Source: Eonycteris spelaea (lineage: Eukaryota > Chordata > Mammalia > Chiroptera > Pteropodidae). Taken from it: a stretch of DNA of 64,000 nucleotides. The stretch spans positions 2,790,001 to 2,854,000 of the forward strand of contig PUFA01000204.1 in the NCBI GenBank assembly GCA_003508835.1, written 5' to 3'. Numbering within the stretch: the stretch's first letter is position 1; every line of letters starts with the position of its first letter. A model generated the notes under the pieces. That model did no database searches and was not told where the DNA came from. It was given only the letters and a program-made list of their open reading frames with translations. Shown here piece by piece: positions 38,201 through 49,409 of this stretch. The position numbers and the translations under genes were made by a program.

Positions 38201-38929
38201 GGATGAAAATATGAAAGACAAGGAGGAGATGGCCAAGAAAGCTGCCCATGCACACATGGAAAGCACTGAGCAGCGCTGAGTGCCAATAGCACAACAGTGT
38301 CAAGAGCACGTGTTTGTAATGAAGCAGAAAGGGGCTTTAGGTTTCCTCAAGAAAAGAATCTGCTCTGTATGGTCAGACCCCTAGAGGAAAGAGGACTTCT
38401 TTTCTACACTGCACATTTAGAGAAGCTTTCAAACAGGAACAAGGTCAGAGGATAGTAAATCACCCAAAGGTGATTACCGTGGGGCTAGACTGAGACTGAG
38501 TGAACAGGTTGGTACCCGCTCTGCCAAGACCATGAAGATGCATACTGTCTGCCTTCTAACAAAGCAGCACCTATTTATTTTCCCATGAATACACAATATG
38601 GCCTCATTTACCCTGGAGAAAGGTGGGAGGATTGGGAGAAGAGAGGAGGAAGGCATTCATGAACTTCACTTCCACATGTAAAATTAGAGGACAGACACCA
38701 TTTCAACTTCCAAATAAAATCTCTGAGGTCAGGGATAATTAATCAGAGACCACTTATCAAAGAACTTTATTATTACTTACTTCCACACAGAGGATTCATT
38801 CCCCGACCCGAGCCCCCAATATCCTGATTCCTGTCTCCCTCCTCTCCTGTGTAAGGTCATCCAATCAGTTACCAGTCCAGCAATTCCCACTTCCCTTACT
38901 TCTCAAATCCAGCCATCCTATTCCCTCCC

Positions 38930-39835
38930 ATTGCCACTGCCTTGGTCTAGGCCTCCCTCCTCTGTCACCCAGACCATGGCAACAGTGCCCTGATTGGTGT
39001 CCTGCTGGTCCTGCCCTATCCGGTGTGTAACTACCACAATGCCACCTGAGTAATTTTAAATAGGTGAGATCATGTCACACTCTGTTTAAAATCCTTCAGT
39101 GCTCCATTCTCCACCACCACACTTTCAAAATAAAGTCGAAACTTAGCATGGCAATAGTAACTGCTCTAGTTTATTGTTTACCATCTACTACTAGGGCCAA
39201 GTGGATAGCACACAGCAATCTCATTCAATTCTCACAGCAACCCTGGGAGGTAGGCATATATTTTCCTCTTTTATAGATGAGGAAACTGAAGCTTAGAAAG
39301 AGAGTGACTCGCCCAAGTTTACAAAATTAGTTCACGTGCCAAAGCCACTATTGGCACACAAGTTCTTAAATTCTAAAGTCTGTGTTCTTAACATGCTATT
39401 GTCCACCAGAGCCTTCATGATCTGCCTCCTGCTTACTTTCCACAATTACTTCTTATCCTACAACTCTAAACTCCAACTGGTAAGCAATCCATTGTTGCCT
39501 ACAGCCCTTTGCTCACACCACTCTCAACATCTGCAAAATTATCATATCTCCCCTCCTCTTCCCGACTAAACTTGCTCATCCTTTAGTACTTAGATAAAGC
39601 AACACCTCCTTACAGAAGCCTTCTCTGATGCCTAGCTTGACTTATGAGCACCCTAAGTCCTCGTCTAGCGAACATCTACAATAGCTTCACACCAGTGTTG
39701 TTGTCTAGCTCCCTGGCTTAAAAAAAAAAAATAAGAACTAGTTCCTTGAGCACAGGATGTGTATCTTACTCATTTTGGTATTTCCAGCTTGCAGAGCAGT
39801 GCCAGGCACACAGCAAAAGCTCGAAAAATATTTAT
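38930..39835 (+). mobile_element. L2 remnant with nested MIR
   Basis: L2 phrases from 38930 (cagaccatggcaacagtgcc) to 39835 (gcagtgccaggcacacagca) are interrupted by a minus-strand MIR at about 39160-39345 (tatagatgaggaaactgaag). Confidence 0.65.
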
Positions 39836-40129
39836 GCTTATTCTCTATTATAAGAGGCTGGCTTGCAACAGAAAAAATGACCTGTGGTTGAATGAGAGCC
39901 CTGCACTCGACTTCCTAAAGGATTTCAACATCATGTCACATGAGTGGCAGGAAGGAGTTGGTCAAAAAAAAAAAATGGAGAAGGAAGGGAAGATGTTCAA
40001 GGCAGCAGAAGTACCAGGAGAAAAGGGCTATAGGAGAGACACAACCTGTAAGCAGTTTAACAAGAGTAGAGCCAGAGTTGGGGAATATAGAAATAATTAG
40101 GCAAGATGTACCTTCACAAATATGGCATT

Positions 40130-40495
40130 TTCTTCAATCAGGTGTCAACTGTTAGCTAAAATGTCACCTCCACAGAGAAGTCACCCACCTTGAGCAGCTA
40201 ACTTTGAAAATGGCTTCCTCTGTTCCCCACCCTAGACACACAAGCACACCCACCCCCTTACTCTCCATCCTATTACTGTTCTTTTTTTTTGCAGCATCTA
40301 TTGGGATCTGAAATACCTACCACCCATTAAAAGTATTGTATTATTGACAATCACAACTCCTGCCACCATGATCAAAAAGTAGGCTCCATGAAACGGTTCT
40401 TTTTTCCTTATTTTACTGCTACATCACCAGTGTTTACAATAACTCCCGGCACATAACAAAATTCTCTATTGTTGTTTATTATGGGTAAATATATT
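40130..40495 (+). mobile_element. L2 3' remnant
   Basis: aaaatgtcacctccacagag, taggctccatgaaacggttc and cggcacataacaaaattctc are in L2 order. Confidence 0.55.
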
Positions 40496-41149
40496 AAATG
40501 TGCTTAGCTTGGAGAAGAAAAGGTGGAAAGAGGAAGACAAACTATCAGATCTCAAGGTTGTGTGGGCAATAAACTGAAGTGAGATCCTTAAAAGCCTGAA
40601 GGAGGGGCAATGAGCTGAAATTACTGGAACCGCTTTCAGCTCAACATATGACTTTTTAAGAGTGAGAGATAGGAGAAGACCAAACAGGAATCAGAAGTAG
40701 TGAGCTTTCTGTCACTTAAGAAATCTACCCAGTGGGCAGGGGTGTCATAGAAGAAATTCACGTATTCAATGGGAAAGGGAGCCTATGACCCAGGGATCCC
40801 AAACTGGCAACCACAGATACACCTGATGTCAGTTACACCGAGTTAAAAAATTTTTTAAAATTAGTTGCTAGGTTAAAAATCTGTGTTAGTCGCCAGGGTT
40901 TAAAAATTAAGAGACTGCGCGCGCACGCACACACACATGCTCTGGAGTTTTGGTTTCATTTCTCAAATATCATAAATATGAGTATTGTGCTCATAAAACT
41001 CAATTCAGTAAAAATAAAAGTTTGACTATTTCTGACAGAAATTTTCTTACACCAACTTTTACCTTACCTAACTGATTAAGCATTAACATTTGTAACCCTA
41101 GGACCAAACCGAGGAATCAAGAACCTTAGTTCAGAAAAGCCCTTAAAAT

Positions 41150-41290
41150 TGACTTGATTTAACATCCTCGCTTCACCAATACGTTATTATCATCCCCATT
41201 TTACAGATGAAGAGAGGCTCAAAAGGGGGAGTGACGTGCCAGAGTCACACAGCAAATCCTGGCAAAGCCAAGATGAGTACCCTGGCGTCC
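41150..41290 (-). mobile_element. MIR SINE next to the ATG7 promoter
   Basis: tcatccccattttacagatg, gagaggctcaaaagggggag, agtcacacagcaaatcctgg: reversed MIR, about 250 bp downstream of the exon 1 donor, in intron 1. Confidence 0.75.
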
Positions 41291-41539
41291 TATCTCCCGT
41301 GTTTCAACACCGGAGATTCTAAGCACTCTCTGCCAGAGGACAGGAGACACAGAAAATTAGAACAAGCTTCTTAGCCTGAAGACAGTCCGAGGCGAAGTGG
41401 CTGGAGTGACTCCCTGAGGAATGGATCCTGAGACCCTCTGTGACCCTCGCCCTCATCGCCGAGCTCGCCACTTCCCTCCAGGCCTTCAAAACCAAACCCG
41501 TAGGACCCCAGTACTCCCTCACCAGCGCGGCTGACTTAC

Positions 41540-41600
41540 CGCAGCTCAACTTCCGGCAACCTCAACGTCGTCCGCCGAGCGCGCCCCGATGACGCAACGT
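41540..41600 (-). other. ATG7: ATG7 non-coding exon 1 (5' UTR); 5' limit approximate
   Basis: The minus strand reads GGAAGTTGAGCTGCG followed by the donor gtaagt, so the exon ends at 41540. Joined to the next exon (CAAGCAACAAATAATGG) this gives a leader that closely resembles the known mammalian ATG7 5' UTR. The 5' edge is a guess based on the CpG-rich core. There is no ATG in the part shown, so translation would start in exon 2. Confidence 0.8.
41590..41597 (+). promoter_or_regulatory. C/EBP-ATF composite-like site
   Basis: TGACGCAA combines a CRE half-site (TGAC) with a C/EBP half-site (GCAA), close to the elements bound by ATF4/CHOP/C-EBP heterodimers in stress-response genes. It lies near the presumed ATG7 start. 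Because ATG7 is known to respond to the integrated stress response, the site is plausible, but an 8-mer alone is weak evidence. Confidence 0.4.
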
Positions 41601-41632
41601 GGACCCGCCCCAGCCTGCTAGGGTTTAGTTGG

Positions 41633-41642
41633 GCGCATGCGC
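41633..41642. promoter_or_regulatory. Palindromic NRF1 site
   Basis: GCGCATGCGC is a perfect copy of the self-complementary NRF1 core, about 90 bases upstream of the exon 1 donor. NRF1 sites are typical of CpG-island promoters of housekeeping and mitochondrial or autophagy genes. Occupancy is not shown by sequence alone. Confidence 0.65.
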
Positions 41643-42059
41643 ATACGGAACTGCGGGCCAGGCTTGTAAATGAGCCCCTAGCACCGGACTGAGTGGGAGG
41701 AACTTAAGTCGTGGGGAAGGCGGGACATCAGGAAGTGGGCAAGGCCTCCTGTTGAGAGCTGTTCTGGAGAGACTTTCCCTTATCAAGTACGGGAATGTGC
41801 ATATGCCCTCAGGCTTTTAAAAAAGTGCTCCACATTCTCTTGATTTCAGAGGATGACGGGAATGATCATCATTTCCATTTTCCAAGAGAGACCACATCAA
41901 ACGTATCTGAGGGGCTATTAGGTAAGTGTGGAGAGACACAAGATGAAAATTTTAATAAGTAAAGGTTGATGAAAGTCGACAGTGACAAACCTGCTCTTTC
42001 TAAACCAATCATTATTCTCATAGCTCCCCCCTACTAATGGGATGAAATTATTCAGCTAA

Positions 42060-42345
42060 ATTATTTATTGAGCATATACTATATATGTGCCAGCATTGGA
42101 CAGGTGTTGAAGATAATACAATAAACCTAACCTGATATATAAAACCATTCACAAAGTACTCTGATGTAACTCTATAGACTCATAATAACAAGAGTGATGA
42201 ATATTATCTACCATGTTTTCAGGGTTTCACATCTTTGTCACAAAATTTCTGCAAAGTAGGTGTTATCTCCATTTTACGTATGAGAGAATGAAGGCTGGGA
42301 AAAATTAAGGGGCTTGCTGAAGGATAAAGAACTTTTGGGCCAGGA
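42060..42345 (-). mobile_element. MIR/L2-class remnant
   Basis: ttattgagcatatactatat, then tatctccattttacgtatga, reversed MIR-type phrases with an expanded middle. Confidence 0.55.
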
Positions 42346-43129
42346 TTCTAATCGAAGCCCATTTGACTTAGTAAGGAGATACTTATTTGAAAAGATTCTT
42401 ATATAGGTAGGGGAGTGAGGAGAGACTATTGCAGTAGGGGAGGGAGAATATTGCAACAGGGAGACCATTCTGACCAAAAGATCTGCAAATGTCTCAAGGG
42501 TTAGACAAAAAGAGTTTCTTCTGAAGGGAAGAATGAGGAGGAACTGAGTGTGGGAAAATGGGAGAAAAGGGTGTCTTAATTGGATAGTAGTAAATCAAAG
42601 AATATTTTACCTTGAGGCCAGCCTGTTCTCAGGAGGGATTGTACACTGGCTCAGTATGTGTGAGCGTCAAAATTAAAGAGTCTGGGGAATGAGAGAAACT
42701 TAACTAAAGTTGATTAACAGGCATTTTGTTTGATCAGTGGAGACAAGAACTTAGCAAAGAACAGACTTCAGGACTGTGTCTGGCCTTACCACATAAACAG
42801 GTAAATCCATGAGTCTTATAAAGTCATATGAGAATTGATACTTCTTTGCAGTAAACCCTTCCTGAAGCACAAAAGTGTGTATTTGGGGCAGGGAATTTAA
42901 TCACTGCCATTTTTCAATAGCACAGGGCTCAAGTAAAATTCAACATTGTCAACTCTTTCCACTATCAGGCTCTTCCTCTTCCACTGCCTCCTCAAACTGA
43001 CACCAAATTAATTCTGTCATTTTAAGCACACTCTGCTCATTTATCTTTCCATCTGCAATATCCTCTTTTCTTTTGCTTGGCTCACCCTTTCTCCATCTTC
43101 AAAATCCAGTTGAAATGTTGATGAATCTT

Positions 43130-43430
43130 TGACATACTATTGATGAAAAGAGTACATATTATATGATTCCACTTATGTAAAGTTCTAAAATCCGCAACAC
43201 TAATCTATGATGTTAGAAGTCAGATAGGTGGTTGCCTGGGGCATAAAGGGAGGCATAGTCTGCAAAGGGGCATGAGGAACTTTCTGGGGTGATAGAAATG
43301 TTCTATCTTGATTGAGATGGGGATGACATGGGTGGATATTTGTCAAAACTCATTGAATTTTATATTTTAAATGAGTGCATTTTACTGTATGAGTTAAATG
43401 TAATAAATTTGATTTTTAAAAAACCAGTAG
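43130..43430 (+). mobile_element. L1 3' end inserted in an L2
   Basis: gattccacttatgtaaagtt, gaactttctggggtgataga and catttgtcaaaactcattg-type phrases, ending aataaatttgatttttaaaa. L2-like sequence lies on both sides (about 42930-43130 and from 43430), so the L1 is probably nested. Confidence 0.6.
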
Positions 43431-45198
43431 AGATGTCACCTATGTGAAGGCATACCTGACACCCACCACCTCTAGGCTTCACTCTGTTTAGCATATATGA
43501 GGCTAACATATATGAAGTTAATTCTTTATAAGCTCGTTACCCCTGCTGGACTTCAAGATCCTTGTAATTAACACCTTTTGGAGTTTCTGCCCAGCTCAAA
43601 ATGTTTTCTACTTCTCTGGGAACTGCTTGCCCTCCAGTCATATTTGTACTACATGTGCCCACCTTGCCCTCCAACCCCCTTCTCAAACCCCTTCCCCACA
43701 GGGCCACCTCCCTTCAGAGTTGATTGAAGATGAGATGGACACAGGACAATTCTTTACCTTGAGCTTTGGATATTTTAACTGATGCTCATAGAGTATAGGA
43801 ATAGGAATAAGTCACAAAGGTCAATGGCAGTATTCTAGAGGGACCTTCCTTGAATTGTGACTGTGGAGGCTCCTGTGGCTGACTTGGCTCAAGTCCTTCC
43901 CAAGGCAAGGTCATCCAAAATGACCTTGATTCCACAAAACACCCCAGTAGCCATTCATAAAACTGGCTTCATTCACTTGCAGGCTTGAAGTAGCTCCACA
44001 GGGTTGAAACCATGTCTGCCTTGTTTTCCATTGTCTCCTAATGCCTGGCCCAAGGACTGGCCCAAGATATAAAGAGTATTCAAAAAGTTTTTGTTAAAAT
44101 AACAGATAAGATGTGGGCATCCAAAATCGATGGTCACTCAGATCACAAATTGCAGCCTCATTGTCAGCAGGAGTTAGGGTGAGGTTCAGATCTGCCCTGC
44201 TGTCCAGGATGGGGAGGCAGACCTTTTGGGCACCAAGATGGCGGAACATCAAGGACAAAGCATGGCCAAGAGCCATAAAAAGTCAGAAAATATTCTCAGA
44301 AACAAAAGGGCAATAAGACTATTAGAGATACAGTGATTCAGGTCAATCCACCTTCATCACTTGTCTTGCAGCTTAGTTGAGGAGAGCACACACTCCCAAT
44401 AATGGGCATCATATGCCACACAACCTAGGCTTCAAAAGTCCAAGAAATTGTAGAGTGACATATTAACAAGTTAGATTTTAACAGCATTGTCTCTTTACAG
44501 CACTCAGAGTGCGCTGCAGCCAGGAGAGACCCAGAATCTTTTTGCCCTGTGTTAAGACTATTAAATCTGCTTCCTGGAAGGCCAATCTTCAAAAGAGAGA
44601 TGGGCAATATTCTGCAAGCCAAGTAGCCAAATGACTAATTAATCAAATAGTCAATCTGCAGACTTGTGGATTTTCTGAATGAACACTTTGCTAACATTAT
44701 CAACTTCTAAGGTTTATAGCAATTTTTATTGAATGGAGTGGCTTCACAAGCTTTTAAAAATTTATGTGAGGTGGTAGTTGACTGGTTTTCATGTTGTCTT
44801 CTAAGAAGCATTTGAAGGAATTTTCTATTTATTGAAAGCTAAGGATGGTTTATTTTTCCTTTGAATAAATTTAACATGAATAAGTTAATGAAGAATGTCA
44901 CTGAATATAGATTTTTCTTGAGTGTATTATTTGCCACTCTACTTTTCCTTTTCTGTCTCCCTTCCCATTCCTCAGTTTCTCCCTTTGCCTTTCCCTAAAC
45001 ATCTCCATCTCTCTGCCTCTTAATCTCCTCCACTGCTCCTTAATCTCTCCCTGTCTCTGTCCCTCTGCATATCCATCTACCCCTCTCTCCCTCTTCTGTC
45101 TCTTGGGGAGCCCTATCTCTTCCCCTTAGGTTTGTTCTCTCTGACCCTCTCTCTCCCTGGCCTTTCCCATATCCCCCTTAATTCTACCCCTTATTTTG

Positions 45199-45202
<4 letters not shown>

Positions 45203-45249
<47 letters not shown>
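45203..45249. repeat. (TC)n microsatellite within a pyrimidine tract
   Basis: More than twenty TC units without interruption, within a stretch from about 44940 to 45300 that is almost wholly C and T on the plus strand (tctccc, cctct, tctgtctc). Located in the HRH1-ATG7 gap. Confidence 0.9.
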
Positions 45250-45253
<4 letters not shown>

Positions 45254-45834
45254 GTCTCCTCACCTCTATTTCTTCTCTCTTTGCAACTCAGTCTCTCCCT
45301 GAAGTAATAGCAAGCTGGGGACAAAGCATACTGAACCTTTCTCAACATGTGGCTATGAAGAAAAATGAGAATTGATTACTATAACTTCACAACAATTGTA
45401 GAAAACTGTTTTTAAAAGCTTCATCCAATGTGCATTGTTGTAAACCTTGTAAATAGTTAAAAGAAGCTATTTGGTAAATTTGGCAGATTGGTCATTTGAG
45501 GAACTGGCTTTAAGATGATGAGCTTTAAGCCCATAAAAAGAAACCCAAAGGAGCTTCTGAGTCTGTAAGTTCTTATCTACAATCAACATGTCTATGATGG
45601 CCTTCTCCTAGAAGGTATTTATTTTAATAGAGAAGAAAACCTGGTTTCAACTGGATTTTGTGCAAGCCGTCTGCCACTGATTCTTTGCTGAATGGGCTGG
45701 GCTGAGTTATCTCTGCACCATAGTCCATCGCCTTTCATAAATTAATCAATTAATTCAATCATTCAGGCAGGAGTAGGAAGAGAAGATGGGTACTGCAGAA
45801 AGGAAGCATATTCCAGAATCAGATCTTAGATCTG

Positions 45835-45950
45835 GTCCTTAAACTCTCTGTGCTTCCGTTTGCCTTTATCTCCCTCATGAGTATGCTGTAAAGGCTAAAT
45901 TAGATAACGGTGGTAAAGACGAAGCATGGCACATGGTATATGCTCAGTAT
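45835..45950 (+). mobile_element. MIR fragment
   Basis: cttaaactctctgtgcttcc and catggcacatggtatatgct are MIR phrases in plus orientation. The surrounding 45300-46900 shows nothing else recognisable. Confidence 0.5.
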
Positions 45951-47029
45951 GTTTGAAAACTACATATGAGTCCCACTGTGTACCAGACATGCTGTAAGTA
46001 CCATAAACACTACATACAATAATGCCTGGGCCTTTTTCGTTATGCTTTGACAATTTATATCGATCATTTCTTGTTCTTGCAGATTCAAATCCAAGTCTTC
46101 TTTTTGACCTAGAGTCACAGCATATAACCACTACTTTTCACTAGTTGCCTTAAATGTTCATCAACATAAATAATGGGCACTTAGCCATTTGTCTTTGTAG
46201 AGTGTTGCCTTTTTAGGTGTTCCTTCGTCCTGAGGGATCCCAGGGAGCAAAGCTTTCACAAGCCTTCTGGGAAATGGTTTCTGATCTGGAAACAGATGAA
46301 CTGCACCTTCTAAAACCAGGACAAAAGTCTCCTTAGCTCCCAGAGTTCTGAGCAAGAAGAGTTTTGGGGGGATGCAAACAAAGCAGCATGAGAGTGAGCT
46401 AGTCATAAAAAGTAAGTCCTTTTCTAAAGACATTTACAAATGTGACCAGAAACCAAACAAACCCTGTATCAAATCTTGTAACATTTGACAATACATTTCA
46501 ATACATCTTCTCAGTCCAAGAGACTCAGAATCTTAGAATTAAATAATCAAACTTGTAGCAGCATAGTTTCAAATATCATATTTTAGGTAGGTAAAAAAAA
46601 TCTCTCATTTTAACAGATCATGCAAACAACAACACACGACACAAAATACCAGCTTATACATGTAATCCATTTCCTACACATATTAGTTTATCATCAAGTT
46701 TTGAAATATAAATCACAACCAGTTTGCAGTAAACACGAAGTAAAACTGTATGTTCTTATGCCTTTGCTAGTTTTTACTTAAGAGATGTGACTATAAAAAA
46801 AAGACTATTTTTGGACAAACAGAGGAACTGAGAGATAAATAGCACACTGTCCCTTCAAAGTGTCACCTTCCATGGCCCCAGACATGTTCTGTGTCAGCTG
46901 TTGCTGCTCTCAACATATGCTTTTGAGAATTGCTGCCACTCTCAGGAATCGTGTGTCTGTGAGTTTATGTGTGTATGTGTGTGTACTTAATAGGACAAGT
47001 TTTTGCCTTTTGGAGAAAATGTGTTACAA

Positions 47030-47205
47030 TGAGCTGGAATGCTACAGGATTTGCATTCTAGCTCTCTGACATAACTAGCTATGTGATCTTGGACACCATA
47101 TTTCACTTTGCTACACCTCAATTTGCTTCTCTAGTAATATTACCCTCCTGTTGTGGAGTGTCATGAGACTTAAATGAGATAATCTCAGCACAGCACTTGA
47201 GAAAT
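47030..47205 (+). mobile_element. MIR SINE in the HRH1 3' flank
   Basis: tctagctctctgacataact, gtgatcttggacaccatatt and gagacttaaatgagataatc follow MIR. It is antisense to HRH1 and may lie within its 3' UTR. Confidence 0.65.
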
Positions 47206-47956
47206 ATGACTTTCTTCTCCTCATTCTTTATTTTTGTTTTTAATGTAAAACCATTAAAAAATTCCCGTTCTCTTTCTTTTGAGGTCAGCTTTTATCATCA
47301 TTTTTTAATAGCTAAAAGGAATTTGGGGTTGAAAATGATAGGCATGCAAGCTGCATAATTTCCTATCAACTCTGAGACATGCATGAGTAAGAAATAAGGC
47401 AGCATTTCCAAGGTGGTTCAGACATCAGTTCTGGAGAAAGCTGTAAAAGAGGCTCAGAAGAGAGGTGTTCTGAGAAGTGGCAGTCACAGTGGTATAGCTG
47501 TTACGTCTTTCAAGGTGACCCTTGGAAAGGGACAGCATCTATCTGCATGTGTAAGGTCTCTGCACAGTTGTATAGCTCCATTCCGCTAAGGCTCAAGAGT
47601 TCTAATTCTCCAGTTGAATCCTACCCATGTGTCCCTTTAATCGCCAGTTAATTCAGTCTGGAAGCTCAAATTACAATGACAGTCTGAGGCTCCCACATTT
47701 CCTGAGGGGCAGGAGCGCTCATCCAGATTTGATTCTCTTGGAAATAGTCTGCTTTCTACTCAGAGTACAATCTCTGCTGACCTCCACCATCTGCTTTTCT
47801 TTTAACAATGCCTACGAACTTTCCAAATGACCCAGCCCCTAAGACTCTTCTTTTGACTCCAGAAAGTCCAGGTACCTAGCAACTCACAGGCCTTCACCTT
47901 CCATTACCTTCAGCAACATGCTAAGCATCACTTTGTTGTACCTCCTGTAGCCTCCC

Positions 47957-49409
47957 TTAGGAGCGAATATGCAGAATTTTCTTGAATGTCTTCTTGAAGT
48001 TCTCATTACACAAAGGGTAGATGAGGGGGTTCAGCGTGGAGTTGATGTAGCCCAGCCAGATGGTGAACATGTGCACATGTTCATTGCAACAGCTCTTGCA
48101 GAAGGCAATGACCATGAAGAAGATGGAGTAAGGAATCCAGCAAAGGATGAAGGCTGCCATGATGAAACCCAATTGTTTGGCAGCCTTCCGTTCTCGATTC
48201 ATATGCAACCCAGACACATACTGTCTCGAATGTGAGCGGAGCCTCTTCCAAGTGAACTTGATGTAATCCAGGCCTATGCTAGACCCACTTCTTGGTTTGC
48301 CTTTCCCTGATGCTGGCTCTGTGGGGGTATCTGAGTCTGTCGGGGAGAAGGACTGGCTATCACCTAGGATCTGATCCTCTAACAACTCGCTAGCTCCATG
48401 CATGTTCAGGCCCTCCTCATCTGTCTCAAGCTGACTCTGGCTCTGGTTGATGGCTATGTAGCCCCTACTATTCTCCTCTGCCTCAGTTTGTGTCTGGACA
48501 ATGTTAAGTGGGAAACAGTGGATTTTGTCATTTCCTTTGTCCTCCTCTTGGCTGCAGACACCTGGGGAGTTCATCTCCTTGGAGTCTTGGGATGGTGGCT
48601 TCAGGATATGTCCACCACCAGCATCTTTCGGTTTCCTTTTCAGACCTCCCAGGGAGACTCCTTCCCTGGTTTCTTGGCCCCTGCCTTGGGGTTCTCTGGC
48701 TTCAGCTTAACTTCAGAGCAAGATGGGAGGGATCCATTGATGAATTCCCGGTGCTGACAGTGCTGCCGTACAGCCTTGTAGATCTTGGCATAGAACCAAG
48801 CATGAGCAAGGTGGGCAGGTAGAAGTTGATGATGGCAGTCATGATCTTGAACCAGGTGACATCGTAGAAGTCTGTCTCACACTTGTCCTTCCGGTGCCCT
48901 GAGGTCTGTGGCATGAAGTGATGCCAGCCCAGAATGGGAATAACCCACAAGAAGGAGAGAAACCAGGCCCCCAAGATAGTAGCCGATGCTCGGGTCTTGG
49001 TGCGATACTTCAGGTATCTGAGGGGCTGCTGGACAGAGCGATAGCGATCAATGCACAAGATGATGAAAATAGATGCTGTGCTAGGCCATGTCCATGGAAG
49101 CCAAAAGAGGCAGAGAGGTGAGCCCAGGGACCACTTGGACATGCGGAGGTAGAGGATGTTCATGGGCATGACAACAGCTCCCACAATCAGGTCTGCCACA
49201 GAGAGGCTGATGATATACAGGTTCCCCACAGTATGTAGCTTCCGCTCTTTCCGCACAGCACACAGGACCAGCAGGTTGAGCCCTACTGTGACCAAGGAGA
49301 TGGTGCTCAGGACCACCACCAGAGGCATCAGTTGGGGGCTGGACATGGTGGTCTTGTTTCCTTCACACATATTGTCTTCTAAGACACTGGAGGAATTGGG
49401 ATGAGTCAT
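47957..49409 (-). pseudogene. HRH1: Histamine H1 receptor, single coding exon, disrupted
   Basis: HRH1 is a seven-helix Gq-coupled receptor for histamine at the plasma membrane. The start ATG used by other mammals is at 49409-49407 (MTHPNSSSVLED); an in-frame ATG two codons upstream at 49415 also exists. Present are N-glycosylation sites NSS and NKT, TM1, TM2 with LSVAD, Cys of extracellular loop 1, DRYRSV after TM3, TM4, TM5, then TM6 with CWIPY, TM7 with NPLIYP and the C-terminus ILHIRS. Lesions: indels in TM3 (about 49070-49115, net minus 9 nt) replace SMDYVA with PWTWP and shorten the helix; a 1-nt deletion near 48798 at the end of TM5 leads to a stop at 48704-48702; a second 1-nt deletion near 48643 in loop 3 is needed to reach the final frame, which is then open to 47957. 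Two frameshifts and loss of the ligand aspartate make it non-functional as read. Sequencing error remains possible, although the ATG7 exons are clean. Confidence 0.9.

Larger units (their letters stand above)
41400..41700 (-). promoter_or_regulatory. ATG7: CpG-rich ATG7 promoter region
   Basis: This is the only clearly CpG-rich stretch in a window otherwise poor in CpG. It surrounds the exon 1 donor and has no TATA box, as in housekeeping promoters. Readable motifs are a perfect palindromic NRF1 site GCGCATGCGC at 41633-41642, a GC box CCCGCCCC at 41604-41611, TGACGCAA at 41590-41597 (a C/EBP-ATF composite form), and an ETS/GABPA-type core (CCGGAAGT on the minus strand) at 41549-41556, inside or next to exon 1. 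The motifs are seen; use of any of them is inference. The transcription start is not determinable but should lie roughly between 41570 and 41620. Confidence 0.85.
41700..47956. other. HRH1 3' flank and HRH1-ATG7 intergenic interval
   Basis: Only about 6.4 kb separates the HRH1 stop from the ATG7 promoter, both genes pointing the same way. The proximal part should be HRH1 3' UTR; a minus-strand AATAAA at 47232-47227 is a possible poly(A) signal but was not otherwise supported. The rest contains MIR and L2 copies, an L1 3' end at 43130-43430 and a pyrimidine-rich tract at 44940-45300. No gene is visible. Confidence 0.55.

Noticed and set aside
48398..48822. Plus-strand open frames opposite HRH1
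   Set aside because: They are antisense shadows of the conserved receptor reading frame.
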